NCBI GenBank assembly: GCA_917880885.1
Contig: OU862934.1
Coordinates: 34,146,734 to 34,210,733, forward strand
Length of the DNA stretch: 64,000 bases
Direction: 5' to 3'
Source: Limnephilus marmoratus
Taxonomy: Eukaryota > Arthropoda > Insecta > Trichoptera > Limnephilidae
Within the stretch, counting starts at the first letter, position 1; each line of letters begins with the position of its first letter. Below the pieces are notes generated by a model that worked only from the letters and a program-made list of their open reading frames with translations, had not been told where the DNA came from and searched no databases. This document shows positions 49,940 through 61,031 of this stretch, in pieces. The translations under genes were made by a program, and so were the position numbers.

Positions 49940-51347
49940 CAGTGGCGGTTCATGGTCTTTTTAACAGGGGGTTCAGAAATCCAAGAGAAGATATATCTAA
50001 TCAAAATTTACATTTAGAGGAATTAAGTTGTTTAATGTTTTTACAACAAGAATAATTACGTAGAATATATAAGTGGACGCGGAGGCCTTTTATTTTTAAT
50101 TTCCAACCTTTTTCATTTATATTATTAGCATTATTTTTTATGTACACACCACTGTGTTCAGCGATTTAAAAAAAAATACCCAAGTAAGTTCAACAATAAA
50201 TTACATAACTAGCAACTTGACAATGCGACGTTTGCCGAAAATAATATAAAAAAAGGGGAATGTACTTAAACGCTAGAAATATTTTGATTCTCACGCCTTC
50301 AAAATTTTAAATCGAGCATCTTGTTTGCACAAGGTAAGTACGCGCCGAAGTGGTTTTTATTTATTTTGTGCGTAATTTTATAAGAATGAAAAAAAGATAA
50401 ATCATAAAAAGGTCAAAAATAGTCTTAGCCATAAAGGGGTACTTTTAAAAATTGATTCTCTTATTACTTTATAGTTATTTAAGTCATGAAAAAACGTTTC
50501 TTTAGTAGTTTACGCTTATATTTTTTATTTCGTAAATAATAATAACACAGGCTAGCCTAGTGAGGCAGGTTACGAGAAACCTAAATTTATAATTATAAAT
50601 CTCTATTAAGTACCTACTGGATATATGTATTTTGTTTTCTGTTATTAACTTTTGTACTCATCCAACTTTTAAACAGTACTTTTACTGTACTTATGATGTA
50701 CTTTTTGTTTTTGTAATTATAAATCTTAATTTTTTTGTTCAATAAAGATATATTATTATTATTGTAATTCCAATCCGTACAAAAGGTAGTAAAAGGTTCA
50801 ATTTAAGGGTAGCATATTTTTTGATGTTCATAATGTAAACCAATCCGTAGTAAAGATTAATCTAAATAGTATCTAAATAAGATTTCCAGTATAGTTGTAT
50901 AATAGCTTCATCCGGTGCAATGGTCATTCTGCGACGAACACGATCGGTACAATTCGTGAAAGATCAGAGATCACGTGGCACCTACTCGCGCTCGCAACGC
51001 ACCGAGCCTGTTTGAATTTGCTAACTAAATGCATAGTTTTGCTCAGATCACCGTCAGGGGGATATGTACGGGCCCGGATATTTTTGTATACAGAATTTTG
51101 CGCGTAACACATCTCGCACAAAATGGATATAGGTACCGATTTCGACGCGGTGGCGGTGGCGCGAGTTTTAAACAGATTTTAAAGGAGCCCTATTTATGGT
51201 GTGATTATGAACATGTTTTATAATGTTTACAAACTTGTTTTATAATAATATTATTTTGTATATTATTATAAAACAAGTTTCTTTTATTTTATCAGCTTTT
51301 TAATGGGGGTTCAGCGCACAAACGCACTTTAGAGGAAACCGCCACTG
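49940..51347. mobile_element. hAT-like transposon (1.41 kb)
   Basis: Ends CAGTGGCGGTT and AACCGCCACTG, flanked by TTCAGGAG (49932-49939) and TTCTGGAG (51348-51355), seven of eight matching. It splits the small retroposon repeat. Near its right end a long palindrome (51230-51280, arms AAACTTGTTTTATAATAATA) can form a hairpin. No transposase was seen. Confidence 0.82.
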
Positions 51348-51355
51348 TTCTGGAG

Positions 51356-51505
51356 CCAGTGAGACTATGTATGGCATTCCCACCTGGGGTATGATGTGAG
51401 GCTAAAGGAAATGCGGAGAGAAGGAGATGGAACAATGGAAGTACTTGGCTATTCAGATCTAGTCACCAAACATGACTAAAGCCATTTCAACGCTTCGATT
51501 CTGAA
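51356..51505 (-). repeat. Small retroposon, right part after the hAT insertion
   Basis: The minus strand reads GAAGCGTTGAAATGGCTTTA, TGTTTGGTGACTAGATCTGA, ATAGCCAAGTACTTCC and ATAGTCTCACTGGCTCC, matching 56138-56292 and 63622-63790. Confidence 0.6.
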
Positions 51506-51559
51506 AGTATCTACGTCTCTGGAACATGCCGCAAATCTTTACTAAGTATAAAATGAAGT

Positions 51560-51820
51560 CGTTCACGCTGTATGTGCGCTTAGATCTTTTAAACTATGCA
51601 ACGGATTTTCATGCGGTTTTCACCAATAGATAGTGATCATGAGGAAGGTTTTTAGGTATATAATTGTCAAGGTTTTGTGTAAATTGGTTGAAATACATAA
51701 TATATCTGGCCAAGCGGCAGCGGACTGACAAACGGGCGGTGTGGATTTGATTTAATAGATGGCGTTGGTTATAAAGGTTTTGTTAGTCACAGCAACATGT
51801 GGCTGAGTCTGCTAGTATAC
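51560..51820 (+). mobile_element. RTE-like non-LTR fragment
   Basis: ACGGATTTTCATGCGGTTTT, CACCAATAGATAGTGATCAT and GAGGAAGGTTTTTAGG match 8820-8890, and the end GTGGCTGAGTCTGCTAGTA matches GTGGCCGGGTCAGCTAGTA at 9363. Confidence 0.55.
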
Positions 51821-51892
51821 TATATTATATTATTTTAAATAAATAAAATAAAAAATAATTTATTTAATTACTCAAATAAAATTAACTTGTAC

Positions 51893-51955
51893 ATGCCGGG
51901 ATTTGAATCCGCGACCTCCGTATTCGTAGCCGAGGATAGTAACAATTCAACCTTG
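51893..51955 (-). repeat. tRNA-like SINE head
   Basis: The minus strand has GGTCGCGGATTCAAATCCCG, an RNA polymerase III box B-like sequence, with a weak box A upstream. No full cloverleaf. Confidence 0.4.
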
Positions 51956-52354
51956 GTTTTAACTTTTACATTTGTATTTTGGTTAATTTATCCATTAAAA
52001 TTATTTTTTTACTTTTCTTTGTTCTTGTGTTTTATTATCTGTTTCTATAAAATAGTATTTTTTAGTTCTTATATAAATTATTTCATGTACTACTTACTAA
52101 CACGGACATTAGCCTAGTATGGTAGTTGAAAAATGAAAAAACTAATAAATTAAAAATTAATAAAATTTACAAAAAATAAAAAATAGAAGCCATCAAACGT
52201 CACTGTCCAAAAAAGCACAGGAAATGAGGTGATAACGCGAAAAAATTGTTTTTGTGAACAGTTTACATTACCGGCAAAAACTTCAACGACAGTAAACAAA
52301 TGAACTCTTGCATCTTGAAATTTAAATAATTCATGACATAATGATACCTATGTA

Positions 52355-53675
52355 CAAGGTGGGGCAAAAGTAATCATCCTATTGGAAAACGCTATAACTT
52401 TTGCAAATGGCGACAAATGTCAATTCGGTTTTGAAATTTGTGAAGTAAACACACGCAAAATACAAATCGGCAAGTCATGAATCAGTTTATTTTGCAAGAA
52501 CGCGGAATAATTGGTCCCATATTTTGCGCAACAATTCGTCGGTTGTGTTGGCGCAGCGTGAATTTCGTCGCAGATTTTCTGGCCATCCGACACCAACTGG
52601 GCAAACACTGCGGGGTTTGGCCACTCGCCTTGAAGAGACTGGGACAACGCGAGATGTTCCCAAGGCTGGCCTGCCCCGGAGCAGCCGTTCTGAAGAGAAT
52701 ATCGCTGCTGTTGCCCAATATGTCGAACATGAGCCCGGAACATCAACCAGACGACGTGCCACGCAATTGGGCATTAGCCAGCGGTCCCTACGCAGAATTT
52801 TGGTGAAAGATTTGAAGATGTTCCCTTACAAAGTGCAAACAGTGCATCAGCTGTTAGCTGTTGACCGCCAAACGCGGATAACCTACCCTCAAGTCATCCT
52901 GAATCTCAGCGAAAAGGTGGACGATTTTTCATCGAAAATTGTCATGAACGATGAAACCCATTTCCATAATAGCGGTTACGTGAATAAACAAAATAATCAT
53001 TTCCGAGGCACCAAAAATCCGAGTATCACCCACGAAGAGCCATTACACCCGCTCAAAGTTACTGCGTGGTGTGCTGTTTACGCTGGAGGAGTCATCGGGC
53101 CATTTTTTTTTAGAACGCCGTGGGCCTAACGACGACTGTGGACGGCGCGCGCTACAGAGCCATGGTTACCAATTTTTTTTCTTCCTCAATTGGATGGATT
53201 GGGACTGGAGAACATGTGGTTACAACAGGACGGTGCAACGGCGTACACTGCTCGAGTTACAACCAATATTCTGAAGGAAGAATTTCCGGGTCGCCTAATC
53301 TCTCGTTTCGGTGATTTGCACTGGCCGGCCAGATCACCCTATTTAACCGTTACAGAATTCTTTTATGGTTTTTTTTTAAGTCGCGGGTTTACGTCATCAG
53401 GTTGCAGACTCTTGAAGCCCTTAAGGAGAATATTCGCCAAGAATTCGAGAACCTGTCGCCCAAAGTTCTGGCAAGAGTGATGGAAAATGCCATAAAACGG
53501 GCTCGTATGGTCATCATCTCTGGCGGCGGTCACTTGGCCGATATCATTTTCTCGACATGATGGAATAAATTTTAATGGATGAAATAAACAAATTTCACAA
53601 CCAGAACCAAAGTTTTTCAGTTAATAAAAAAATTACAGCAAAAAAACATCGGATGATTACTTTTGCCCCACCTTG
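52355..53675 (+). mobile_element. Tc1/mariner transposon with both ends
   Basis: Inverted ends CAAGGTGGGGCAAAAGTAAT and its reverse complement (ATTACTTTTGCCCCACCTTG), flanked by TA at 52353 and 53676. Length 1321 bp, enough for one transposase. The gene inside is frameshifted. Confidence 0.92.
52477..53540 (+). pseudogene. Tc1/mariner transposase, frameshifted
   Basis: The N-terminal DNA-binding part is spread over two frames (REFRRRFSGHPTPTGQTLRG and STRRRATQLGISQRSLRRIL, an HTH). Catalytic region: SKIVMNDETHFHNSGYVNKQ with the first Asp, LKVTAWCAVYAGGVIGPFFF, then a frameshift. MWLQQDGATAYTARVTTNIL has the second Asp, and WPARSPYLTVTEFFYGFFLS is where the third catalytic Asp should lie (D changed: LTPLDFF expected, LTVTEFF found). 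The frameshift near 53115 and the altered third residue make it inactive. Confidence 0.87.
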
Positions 53676-54249
53676 TATATGTATGAGAATTCAGGTTCCT
53701 AATTGACGTCCGTTTTTATTATAGAACAAAGCATCTTCCTACAAAGTCTAACAGGATGAAATTATTATTCAAGCCAGTTAAATAGATCAAACGCAACCAG
53801 ACTAATAATAGTTAAGAATACTTGTACTGAAATACACAAGACATGACATCATATTAATGGGATGTACTAGTAATTTAAGACTCAATGAGGGACTAGATGT
53901 TAAAACGCCGTCATAACAAAGACTCTAGCAACAACTCAAATAACAAATGCAAAGCTTCAAGCAGAGGTAGGCAGAAAGGATGGACAGCCAAACAATTCGA
54001 TCTTGACACACACTCCTTACCTCATTCATACATCGTACTCTTCTATTATTCTGACTCTTGACATGGCTCAAGTATCTGATTCACTTGATCGTGCCGTGTC
54101 TTCCTCGAGCGTCCTCGACTTCTTCTACCATTCACATTTGCATCAAATATTTTCTTACAAATTGTACAATTATTTATCATGTCATACTTAAATTCTGTAA
54201 TCAACTGTAAAATTTTCATGTAAAAGTCTACAACCAGGCGTTAATAAAT

Positions 54250-54530
54250 CTATTTATATAAAAATTCAGGTTCCGTATGTTTGCGTTCGCAAATCTCGGA
54301 AAGTAATCGATGGATTGATTCAAAAATTTTTCAGAATATTGCATTTTAGCAGAAGAGTTTTTCTAAATACAAAGGTAAGCTCTGGTGTTATGAAATTTGT
54401 ATTAAAAAAAAATTAAAAGCTTCCATATGTTTGAAATTTTTAAAGAACATTGCATTTTAGCAGAAGAGTGTTTCTGTATTTAATAGTAAGCTCTGGTGTT
54501 ATGAAATTTGTATTAAAAAATAGTACAGGT
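54250..54530 (+). repeat. Tandemly duplicated RTE-like fragment
   Basis: CATTGCATTTTAGCAGAAGA and GGTAAGCTCTGGTGTTATGA occur at about 54339-54410 and again at 54452-54527, a period of about 113 bp. The start TATAAAAATTCAGGTTCCGT resembles 5' parts of similar fragments elsewhere. Confidence 0.5.
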
Positions 54531-54574
54531 GGTGCGAGAGTGGTTTAAAAATGTGTGTATTTCATATACACCTC

Positions 54575-54853
54575 TGCCGTAGGTCACCCCAAGTGGTTCG
54601 CTACATTTGATGATTTAGCAGGGGTGCCCAGATTCACGGGGTGAGGTTTGTCTAGGTCTTGGAGGCGGATAACCAGGACACACTGAACCCCAGATTCCTA
54701 CCCACTCCTTAAACCCTTTTCCTTCCCAAAACTCTCCTCTCCTTTCTTTCCTTAAAAAAACCCTCCATACAGCATCCCCAAAGATGACATAGGCCCTGAG
54801 GGAAACAATTTTTCTCAGGACCTCCTGTGTGGAGCTCATGTAAAAAAAAAAAA
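54575..54853 (+). mobile_element. Poly(A)-tailed retroposon family, copy 4
   Basis: Runs from GTAGGTCACCCCAAGTGGTT to CTGTGTGGAGCTCATG and an A-run of 12-13. This is the clearest sense-strand 3' end of the family. It is nested in the LINE fragment 53955-55320. Confidence 0.68.
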
Positions 54854-55744
54854 TTTAAATCTAAGCGTCCCTTTCTTAATCTTACTCATTACATTAACAT
54901 CATCCTTGCATTCTTTGCAGATCTCCGCATTTCTCACACGATCATACACAATTTTACCATAACGCCTCTCATCTCATTTGTACATCATTTAGTCTAGTTT
55001 CTTCCATCCTCTGTCAGTTCCATGCCTCACTGCCATAAATCAGGGTTGCTACCAGCACTCCGTTGTTAAATGCTAGCTTTGCTTCTTCAAACAATTTGTT
55101 TGACACCAACTGCATTCAGATCTTCATTAATGGAGTTACCCGCATTTACCCTCCTTCAAATATCTATCAGCCTTTCCGTCCCTCGTAAACATACTTCCAA
55201 AATACACACAATCCACCTGCTCCAAGTATTCATCATTCACAACCATATTTGCTGGCATTTTTGTACTCTATCTTTCAAACATCCATTTGATTGCCGCTAA
55301 TTATGTACAAAGATGTTTTGAAAGACATTTTAGCTGCACTTTAATAAACCGAGCCATATTTCAGAAAGATAAATGACTTTAAATTGATAATAAAATAGTT
55401 GGACCAGAGACCGGAGACTGTCGACCACACCGAGTAGTGGATCTCTGAGAGAGGCGGAGTGTAATAATAAATAATAACCCTGCTTTGGTTCAGCAGGAAC
55501 TATTTCTGAGCTGCGTGATGACGATCGCGTGTGACATTTTCGCACTACTTGGCAAAAGGTTCAACTACCCGAAGATGTTGCAATGGAAGATATTATTGTC
55601 ACAAAAATATATTTTCATAAATTATGCACACACTTGGTTGGATTGTATCAAAGTCTAATTTGACGACCATTGTGCCATATTGAATTATTGACATTATCGA
55701 TGTTAAATGCAGATTCTTTGTCCGTTTCAGATTTTGAACAAATT

Positions 55745-55905
55745 GTCTTCAGTCAGAATAATAGAAGAGTATGTATGAGACGATGTATGAATGTGAGTGA
55801 GGCAAAGAGTGTGTGCCAAGACCGAGTTGTTTGGCGGTCCGTCCTCTCTGCCTACCCCTGCGGGGAAACGGCGTGATGGTTAGTAAGTTAGTTAGTCTTC
55901 AGTTA
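55745..55905 (+). pseudogene. LINE ORF2 C-terminus with TTAG tail
   Basis: Encodes NNRRVCMRRCMNVSEAKSVC, then QDRVVWRSVLSAYPCGETA and stop, the common C-terminal signature of an insect LINE (C-M-x-R-x-M...A-x-x-x-C-x-D-R-x-x-W-x-S-x-x-x-A-Y-P). After the stop, GATGGTTAGTAAGTTAGTTAG is the 3' tail. It begins abruptly, so it is 5'-truncated on insertion. Confidence 0.7.
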
Positions 55906-55931
55906 TCAAGTATAACTAGAAGTATATTTGA

Positions 55932-56003
55932 CGACCGGCGTAGTCCAGCGGTAAGGCTCTTGACTAGCATTCCGAAGGTTGCGGGATCGAATCCCAGCGT
56001 GGC
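55932..56003 (+). repeat. tRNA-like sequence (SINE head or tRNA pseudogene)
   Basis: TAGTCCAGCGGTAAGG fits box A, and GGGATCGAATCCC forms a perfect T-arm with box B. The anticodon arm is poor (TTGAC versus CCGAA), so it is not a functional tRNA. An A/T-rich stretch follows (AAATAAATTTTATTTGATTG). Confidence 0.5.
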
Positions 56004-56137
56004 AAATAAATTTTATTTGATTGATTTGTGTTATTTCACAATTTATTCATTTAAAATAATTATAGTATATTTGCGGCACGTTCCAGAGTGGAAGATAGTC
56101 TCAGTTACGCCCTGGTGTAAGACAACCATTCAGAATT

Positions 56138-56292
56138 GAAACGTTGCTTGAAATGGCTTTAGCTGTGTTTGGTGACCAGATCTGAATAGCCAGGTACTAT
56201 CCCCACCTACCTCTTCCCTATCTCCTTCCCCTCCCCCTACCTTCAGCCTCAACATACCCCAATTGGGGATGCCATAGTCCCACTGGCTCCAA
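56138..56292 (+). repeat. Small retroposon family copy
   Basis: GAAACGTTGCTTGAAATGGC, TTTAGCTGTGTTTGGTGACC, GCCAGGTACTATCCCC, AATTGGGGATGCCATAGTCC and CACTGGCTCCAAAC, the best copy of this family. Confidence 0.65.
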
Positions 56293-56675
56293 ACTAGGGT
56301 TCATGATTTCTCGAGCTTTTCAATTTCTTGGGTCTCGAGAATTCTCGAGACTAATTTCTCGAGGCTTCTCGGGTTGCCGAGAAATTTACATTTACGTACG
56401 TTTTCTCATATTATTTGGTTCCAATAACGTCAACAAATTCAGTGGTTTTCCTCTCAAATAAAAGTATCAAATTAATTATAAAACTTTTATTGATTATATT
56501 CAAAAACATTAATCTTATGAATAAGCTAATTAACTTTAAAAAAAAATACAGAAATAAAATTATTCAGACTCATAATTATAATGACAGCACCATTTTTGGC
56601 TGGTCATTTAGAACTTATAAACTAAAGTAGCTTCTATTAAACTAAACAAAAAATCAACATGAAAGAAAATATTAA

Positions 56676-57376
56676 GAGCGTTTAACCAGCCAGCGGACGA
56701 AAATCCACATTTCGTCGAAAGTTGTTCTTCCGATCGTGCAGGGCGGTTACAATGAGAAAGATTAATTATTCTCCGTACCAGCTTTTTTAAATTATAACTC
56801 AATATCGAATTTATTTCAATCCAAATTAGCTTTAATTTATACCTTCATCCAAAAATGCTGAAAGGCGAGATGATAAAACTATTAAAATAGTGTACTTTTT
56901 GTAGTTATTTTTTGATTATAAGTATTTATCATTTTTCAATAATGTCTAAATTTAATAAGAATGTTAAAAAAATCTGAAATATATTAGTTTGTAAGTGCGC
57001 AAATAAATACACAAATGGACCAATTTTCGTCAAGAAACACATATACGTACATATTTTTTAATGATTTTATTGAAACTAAAATTAAAATTCTAATACATAA
57101 CTTTGCTAGATAATGTATTGATTTATTTTACTGCATGATTACATTATTTGAAATGGGTGTGGTATAATACAAAAACTTTTTTGAAAATTTAACAAATCTG
57201 CCAACGACTTATTATACTATAAATTCAAAAAAAATTCTAAAAATTTATTACATAACTATGCTAGATAAAAGAACAATCTTTCAAAATCCATTTATAATTT
57301 TTTGTGGAAAAGAGTCAATACGTCTAAAAACTTTTTTGAAAATGACGTATTTCCGGCTTTCTCTGGTAATGCCCTC
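56676..57376. mobile_element. TTAA MITE copy 2 (701 bp)
   Basis: Flanked by TTAA (56672-56675, 57377-57380). Matches 41952-42664 throughout with few changes and a small deletion near 57210 (GACTTATTATAC versus GACCTATGGAATAACCTTATTATAC). Confidence 0.88.
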
Positions 57377-58025
57377 TTAATATCTTAACTTATAATTAAA
57401 TTACAATCACAGCACCATTTTTGGCTGGTTATTTAGAAAAAAAATCAACTTAAAACTTGTAAACAAAAATAGCTTCTATAAAACAAAAAAAAATAACATG
57501 AAAGAAAACGTTAATATCTTAAATCAGGTAGAAAATAAATGTAAATTATAATTAAACTAGCTGATCCGGCGAACTTCGTACCACCTCAGAATCAAAAACT
57601 GTTGTCAACTTATTAGCTGAATTGATCTAAATTGTTTCTCCCTGCGTATACCATACCTTGATCTAAATTGTTTCTCCCTGCGTATCCTTTCCCCTCTCAC
57701 GTTCCCTCTCCCTCTCCCCACTCCACTTCTCCCCTTTCCCCGTCCCGCTAACCCCCCTTCCTGAGTTCCTTAAATATACGAGAGTGGACCAGCATTAGAA
57801 GTGTGGAGGAGCTATTCTACAGCGCAAGACAAAGACATTTTCAAGAGTGATCGCCAACATCGGGGGGACCTGATGCGGCACACAAAGAAGAAGAAAGTGC
57901 TATAAATTCAAAAATGAGTTAAATATGTAATTTTTTTCTTTTTCGATCTGCGTCATCGAAATATTTCTAGGAAAATAAATGCATCTTTTTCGATGTGCAT
58001 TTTAAGAGGGTTTTTTTTTTTTGAA

Positions 58026-58485
58026 AAATCTATATAAATAAAAATGAATCGCCGAAATGTATGTACGCGCATAACTTCCGTACGACTGCACCAAATTGGA
58101 TAATTCTTTTTTTGGTGTTCTTTATTGTCAGGACAAGGTTTGTATAAAACTACTGGTGAGCTCTGGCATTATTTGGCACGCGAGCTGTTTGAAAACTGAA
58201 TGTACCGGGACTGAATGTATGGAATGCTGGAGGGGGGAGGGGAACCTGGTACGGTGGAGGGGAACTCGGGTAGGAGGTTCGCGGGACTGGGAAGGAGGAG
58301 AGTGGAGTGGGGAGAGGGAAGGTGGAGGAGGCGGAAGAAGAGTGGGAACGCGAGAGGGAAAAGGGAACGCGGGAGATTAAGGGGAGGCGGAAGTGGAACG
58401 GGACGAATGGGAAAGGACACTCAGGGAGAAACAATTTATTTGTTAAATGGCATAGCAACGCATGCCGGGTACCAGCTATTTAAAA
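58026..58485 (+). mobile_element. RTE-like/short non-LTR fragment with purine-rich core
   Basis: Starts TATATAAATAAAAATGAATC, with CGCATAACTTCCGTACGACT, and ends GCATGCCGGGTACCAGCTA. The middle (58225-58410) is strongly G/A-rich. The long open frames there come from composition, not coding. Confidence 0.5.
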
Positions 58486-59149
58486 TAAATTAAATTCTGT
58501 TAAGAAGTTTACAAAAAATATTAAGTATTCTAAAAGATCTATTCAATGTTATTTTATATTAAAAATTCATAATTATAGGTTTACAAAAACAGAAGAAATG
58601 ATTTTTTTTTTAAATTCTTTCGCTCTACTAAAAATTAACATTTTGTCCTTTACAGCATATCAAGTTTCCTTTATCCCTCTGTTGTTCTGACTCTTGACAT
58701 GGCCAAACTAAAATACTTGGTTTCCCTTGATCGTGCCGTGTCTTCCTCGGGCACCCCTGAAATAATTATTATAATAACAGAAAACGGCAAAGTGGCGTTG
58801 AAATATTTATATGTAATAAATAATTGCAATGATGATGGGCATATTTCTAGGAAATAATTTCACCATTTAGTGAGTAATAAAGTAAAAACAAATATCAAAG
58901 ATAAACAGTGTGCGATAATTAGAGTGAATAAATGAGAGCTCCATTCCTTACAAAATGCATTAATTCCTCCGTCTCCATGAGATTTGTTGAAAAACCTCTC
59001 AACACTTACCCATTATTTTCATTCAGTAATGGTATCATAGTATCAGAATCGATTCATTTAGTTTTTTAACCCTTGAGTTGCAAAAAATTGAAAAAAATTA
59101 AACCCTTCAGGCTAATTTGTTCGGTACCGCGCATTTTCATCCCGCGACA

Positions 59150-59342
59150 AAATATCCCCGACACATTATACTCTGACAGAATATCCCTCAATACAATATA
59201 CTCCGACAGAATATCCCTCGATACAATATACTCTGACAGAATATTCCTCGATACAATATACTCCGTCAGAACATCCCTCGATACAATATACTCTGACAGA
59301 ATATCCCTCGATACAATATACTCTGACAGAATATCCCAAGGA
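59150..59342 (+). repeat. 30-bp minisatellite
   Basis: About six copies of a 30-bp unit, ATACAATATACTCTGACAGA followed by ATATCCCTCG, with small variants. The word GACAGAATATCCC resembles GACAAAATATCCCCGACA of the adjacent inverted repeat, so the array probably grew from the element end. Confidence 0.85.
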
Positions 59343-59778
59343 CAAAATATTCTACAAAATGAATATGAACTATGAAATATTGTATATTTATTTGTTAACT
59401 CAACCACAAATTTTAAGGACAATTGTGGAGTTGAAAAATACAATAAAAATAAAGAATAAAATAATGAAAGACTAAATAAATAAATATAAAAAAATTAAAA
59501 AACCTGAGAATTTGTCCTATTACATTACTTACTACTTGATTATTTCATGATTAAAAACATCATTCCTCTTCATCATTTGATTTGCTAATTTAGTAACTAA
59601 AAGTTAGTTGAACACTTTAATAAAAAACGTGATTTGTATTAGTTGTTTTATTGACCCTGTTAAATATAACTAAAACAATAGTTACTGCTCTTGTTACATT
59701 TACAGTCCTGGCTTTAAACCTTCTCCTTTAAATGTTTCTCCCTTCAAATCCTGGATTTCAAAGTTTGGAGATGGCAAC

Positions 59779-60195
59779 CCTAACCTAACCTAACCTAACC
59801 TAACCTAACCTAACCTAACCTAACCTAACCTAACCTAACCTAACCTAACCTAACCTAACCTAACCTAACCTAACCTAACCTAACCTAACCTAACCTAACC
59901 TAACCTAACCTAACCTAACCTAACCTAACCTAACCTAATCTAAGCTAACCTAAGCTAAGCTAACCTAAGCTAAGCTAAGCTAAGCTAAGCTAAGCTAACC
60001 TAACCTAACCTAACCTAACCTAACCTAACCTAACCTAACCTAACCTAACCTAACCTAACCTAACCTAACCTAACCCAACCCAACCCAACCCAACCCAACC
60101 CAACCCAACCCAACCCAACTTAACTTAACCTAACTTACCCTAACCTCACCTCACCTAACCTAACTTAACCTAACTTAATCTAACCTAAATTAACC
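59779..60195 (+). repeat. CCTAA/TTAGG telomere-like pentamer block
   Basis: About 400 bp of CCTAA repeats (the reverse complement of the insect telomere unit TTAGG). An internal stretch of AGCTA-type variants (about 59938-59996) and a run of CCCAA variants (about 60070-60118) are each locally homogeneous. It lies deep in the window and is flanked by unrelated DNA, so it is interstitial. Confidence 0.92.
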
Positions 60196-60412
60196 TTAGT
60201 TACAATTTTTATTATATTAAAATTTTTGAACAATAATTTATTGTCTTTACAGGATGTCTGTATTATTTTTTTCTTACTATTTGTTAGGTTAGTTTAGGTT
60301 GGAATAGTACAGTTAAATTAGGTTTTAGTAGATATTTTGTTGGGGGAATGTTTTGTCCGTAGGATAGTTTGTCGGGGATATTTTATCGCGGGATGAAAAG
60401 TCGCGGAAGTAT

Positions 60413-61030
60413 TTTTTTCGATTTTGGAAACAACTCGTATGGATCTGATAGAAATTATTGAGTCTCCCTTACTATCTTGGTGTAAAATATGATTTAAATC
60501 ATAGGTTCTCAATGTTGGCGATATCACTCCCTTGTGGGGGTTTGAGACCTTCAGGGGGGCAGTAGAAGACCCAGAGAAAATTAGGGTGCGGTGAGATCGC
60601 ACAGTAAGGGCATGGGCAAGCAAAAAAACTTTTTTTGTTGCTGTATTGTAATCATTTTTATCACTTGTGCATTTTAACTCTTCAATTCTCACCTACAGGT
60701 GACAGAAGTTAAGTATTTTTTTTCTACCACATGTAAATTTTATTTTTAAATTCTACTACTACCATAGTAAAGGCAAATAGTTACTCTAATCGTTATTTTT
60801 TCTGGCAACACTAGCCACATGCCATTTATCAAATTCATTCTCGTGTTTCACGCGGAATTGGAACAGTCTGAGTTTGTGTGATCTCTTGCGACATAAAGTG
60901 AAATAAAAATATTATGCCGTAAGTATTATTTTATTTCTTATTGTATACAATAAATGAATAAATAAGCTAAAGTACAAATGTATTTTATGACAAAAATAAT
61001 TTATAGAATGTTTGATACAACCTTGGAAAT
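60413..61030. other. Stretch without recognised gene
   Basis: A/T-rich. The minus-strand frame at 60318-60692 overlaps the inverted-repeat end and shows no domain. CAGGTGACAG near 60703 recalls GTCACCTGTGG at 61037 but nothing more. Confidence 0.3.
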
Positions 61031-61031
61031 A

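Larger units (their letters stand above)
53955..55320 (-). mobile_element. LINE C-terminal half with nested insertions
   Basis: The minus strand from 55320 reads VYFGSMFTRDGKADRYLKEG and FNNGVLVATLIYGSEAW-like residues (RT thumb), then a gap filled by a poly(A) retroposon (54575-54853) and an RTE-like piece (54250-54530). It resumes at 54190-53955 with NVNGRRSRGRSRKTRHDQV-like residues and the CTTTCTGCCTACC end. Stops are frequent. Confidence 0.6.
59128..60412. mobile_element. Inverted-repeat unit enclosing minisatellite and telomere-like repeats
   Basis: The left end (about 59128-59166, CATTTTCATCCCGCGACAAA then ATATCCCCGACA) is the near-exact reverse complement of the right end (about 60370-60411, TGTCGGGGATATTTTATCGC then GGGATGAAAAGTCGCGG). 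Neither protein nor a clear target duplication was found. Confidence 0.55.

Noticed and set aside
55932..56003. Functional tRNA gene
   Set aside because: Box A, box B and the T-arm are good, but the anticodon arm does not pair and the acceptor ends do not match.
58096..58493. Long Gly/Arg-rich or Pro/Ser-rich frames on both strands
   Set aside because: They come from the purine-rich core of an RTE-like fragment and are open in several frames at once, a composition effect.
59073..59375. 100- and 125-residue frames with ten-residue repeats
   Set aside because: They are produced by the 30-bp minisatellite, whose unit is a multiple of three. No independent coding evidence.
59779..60195. A true chromosome end
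   Set aside because: The pentamer block is flanked on both sides by several kilobases of unrelated DNA and contains diverged variants, so it is interstitial.
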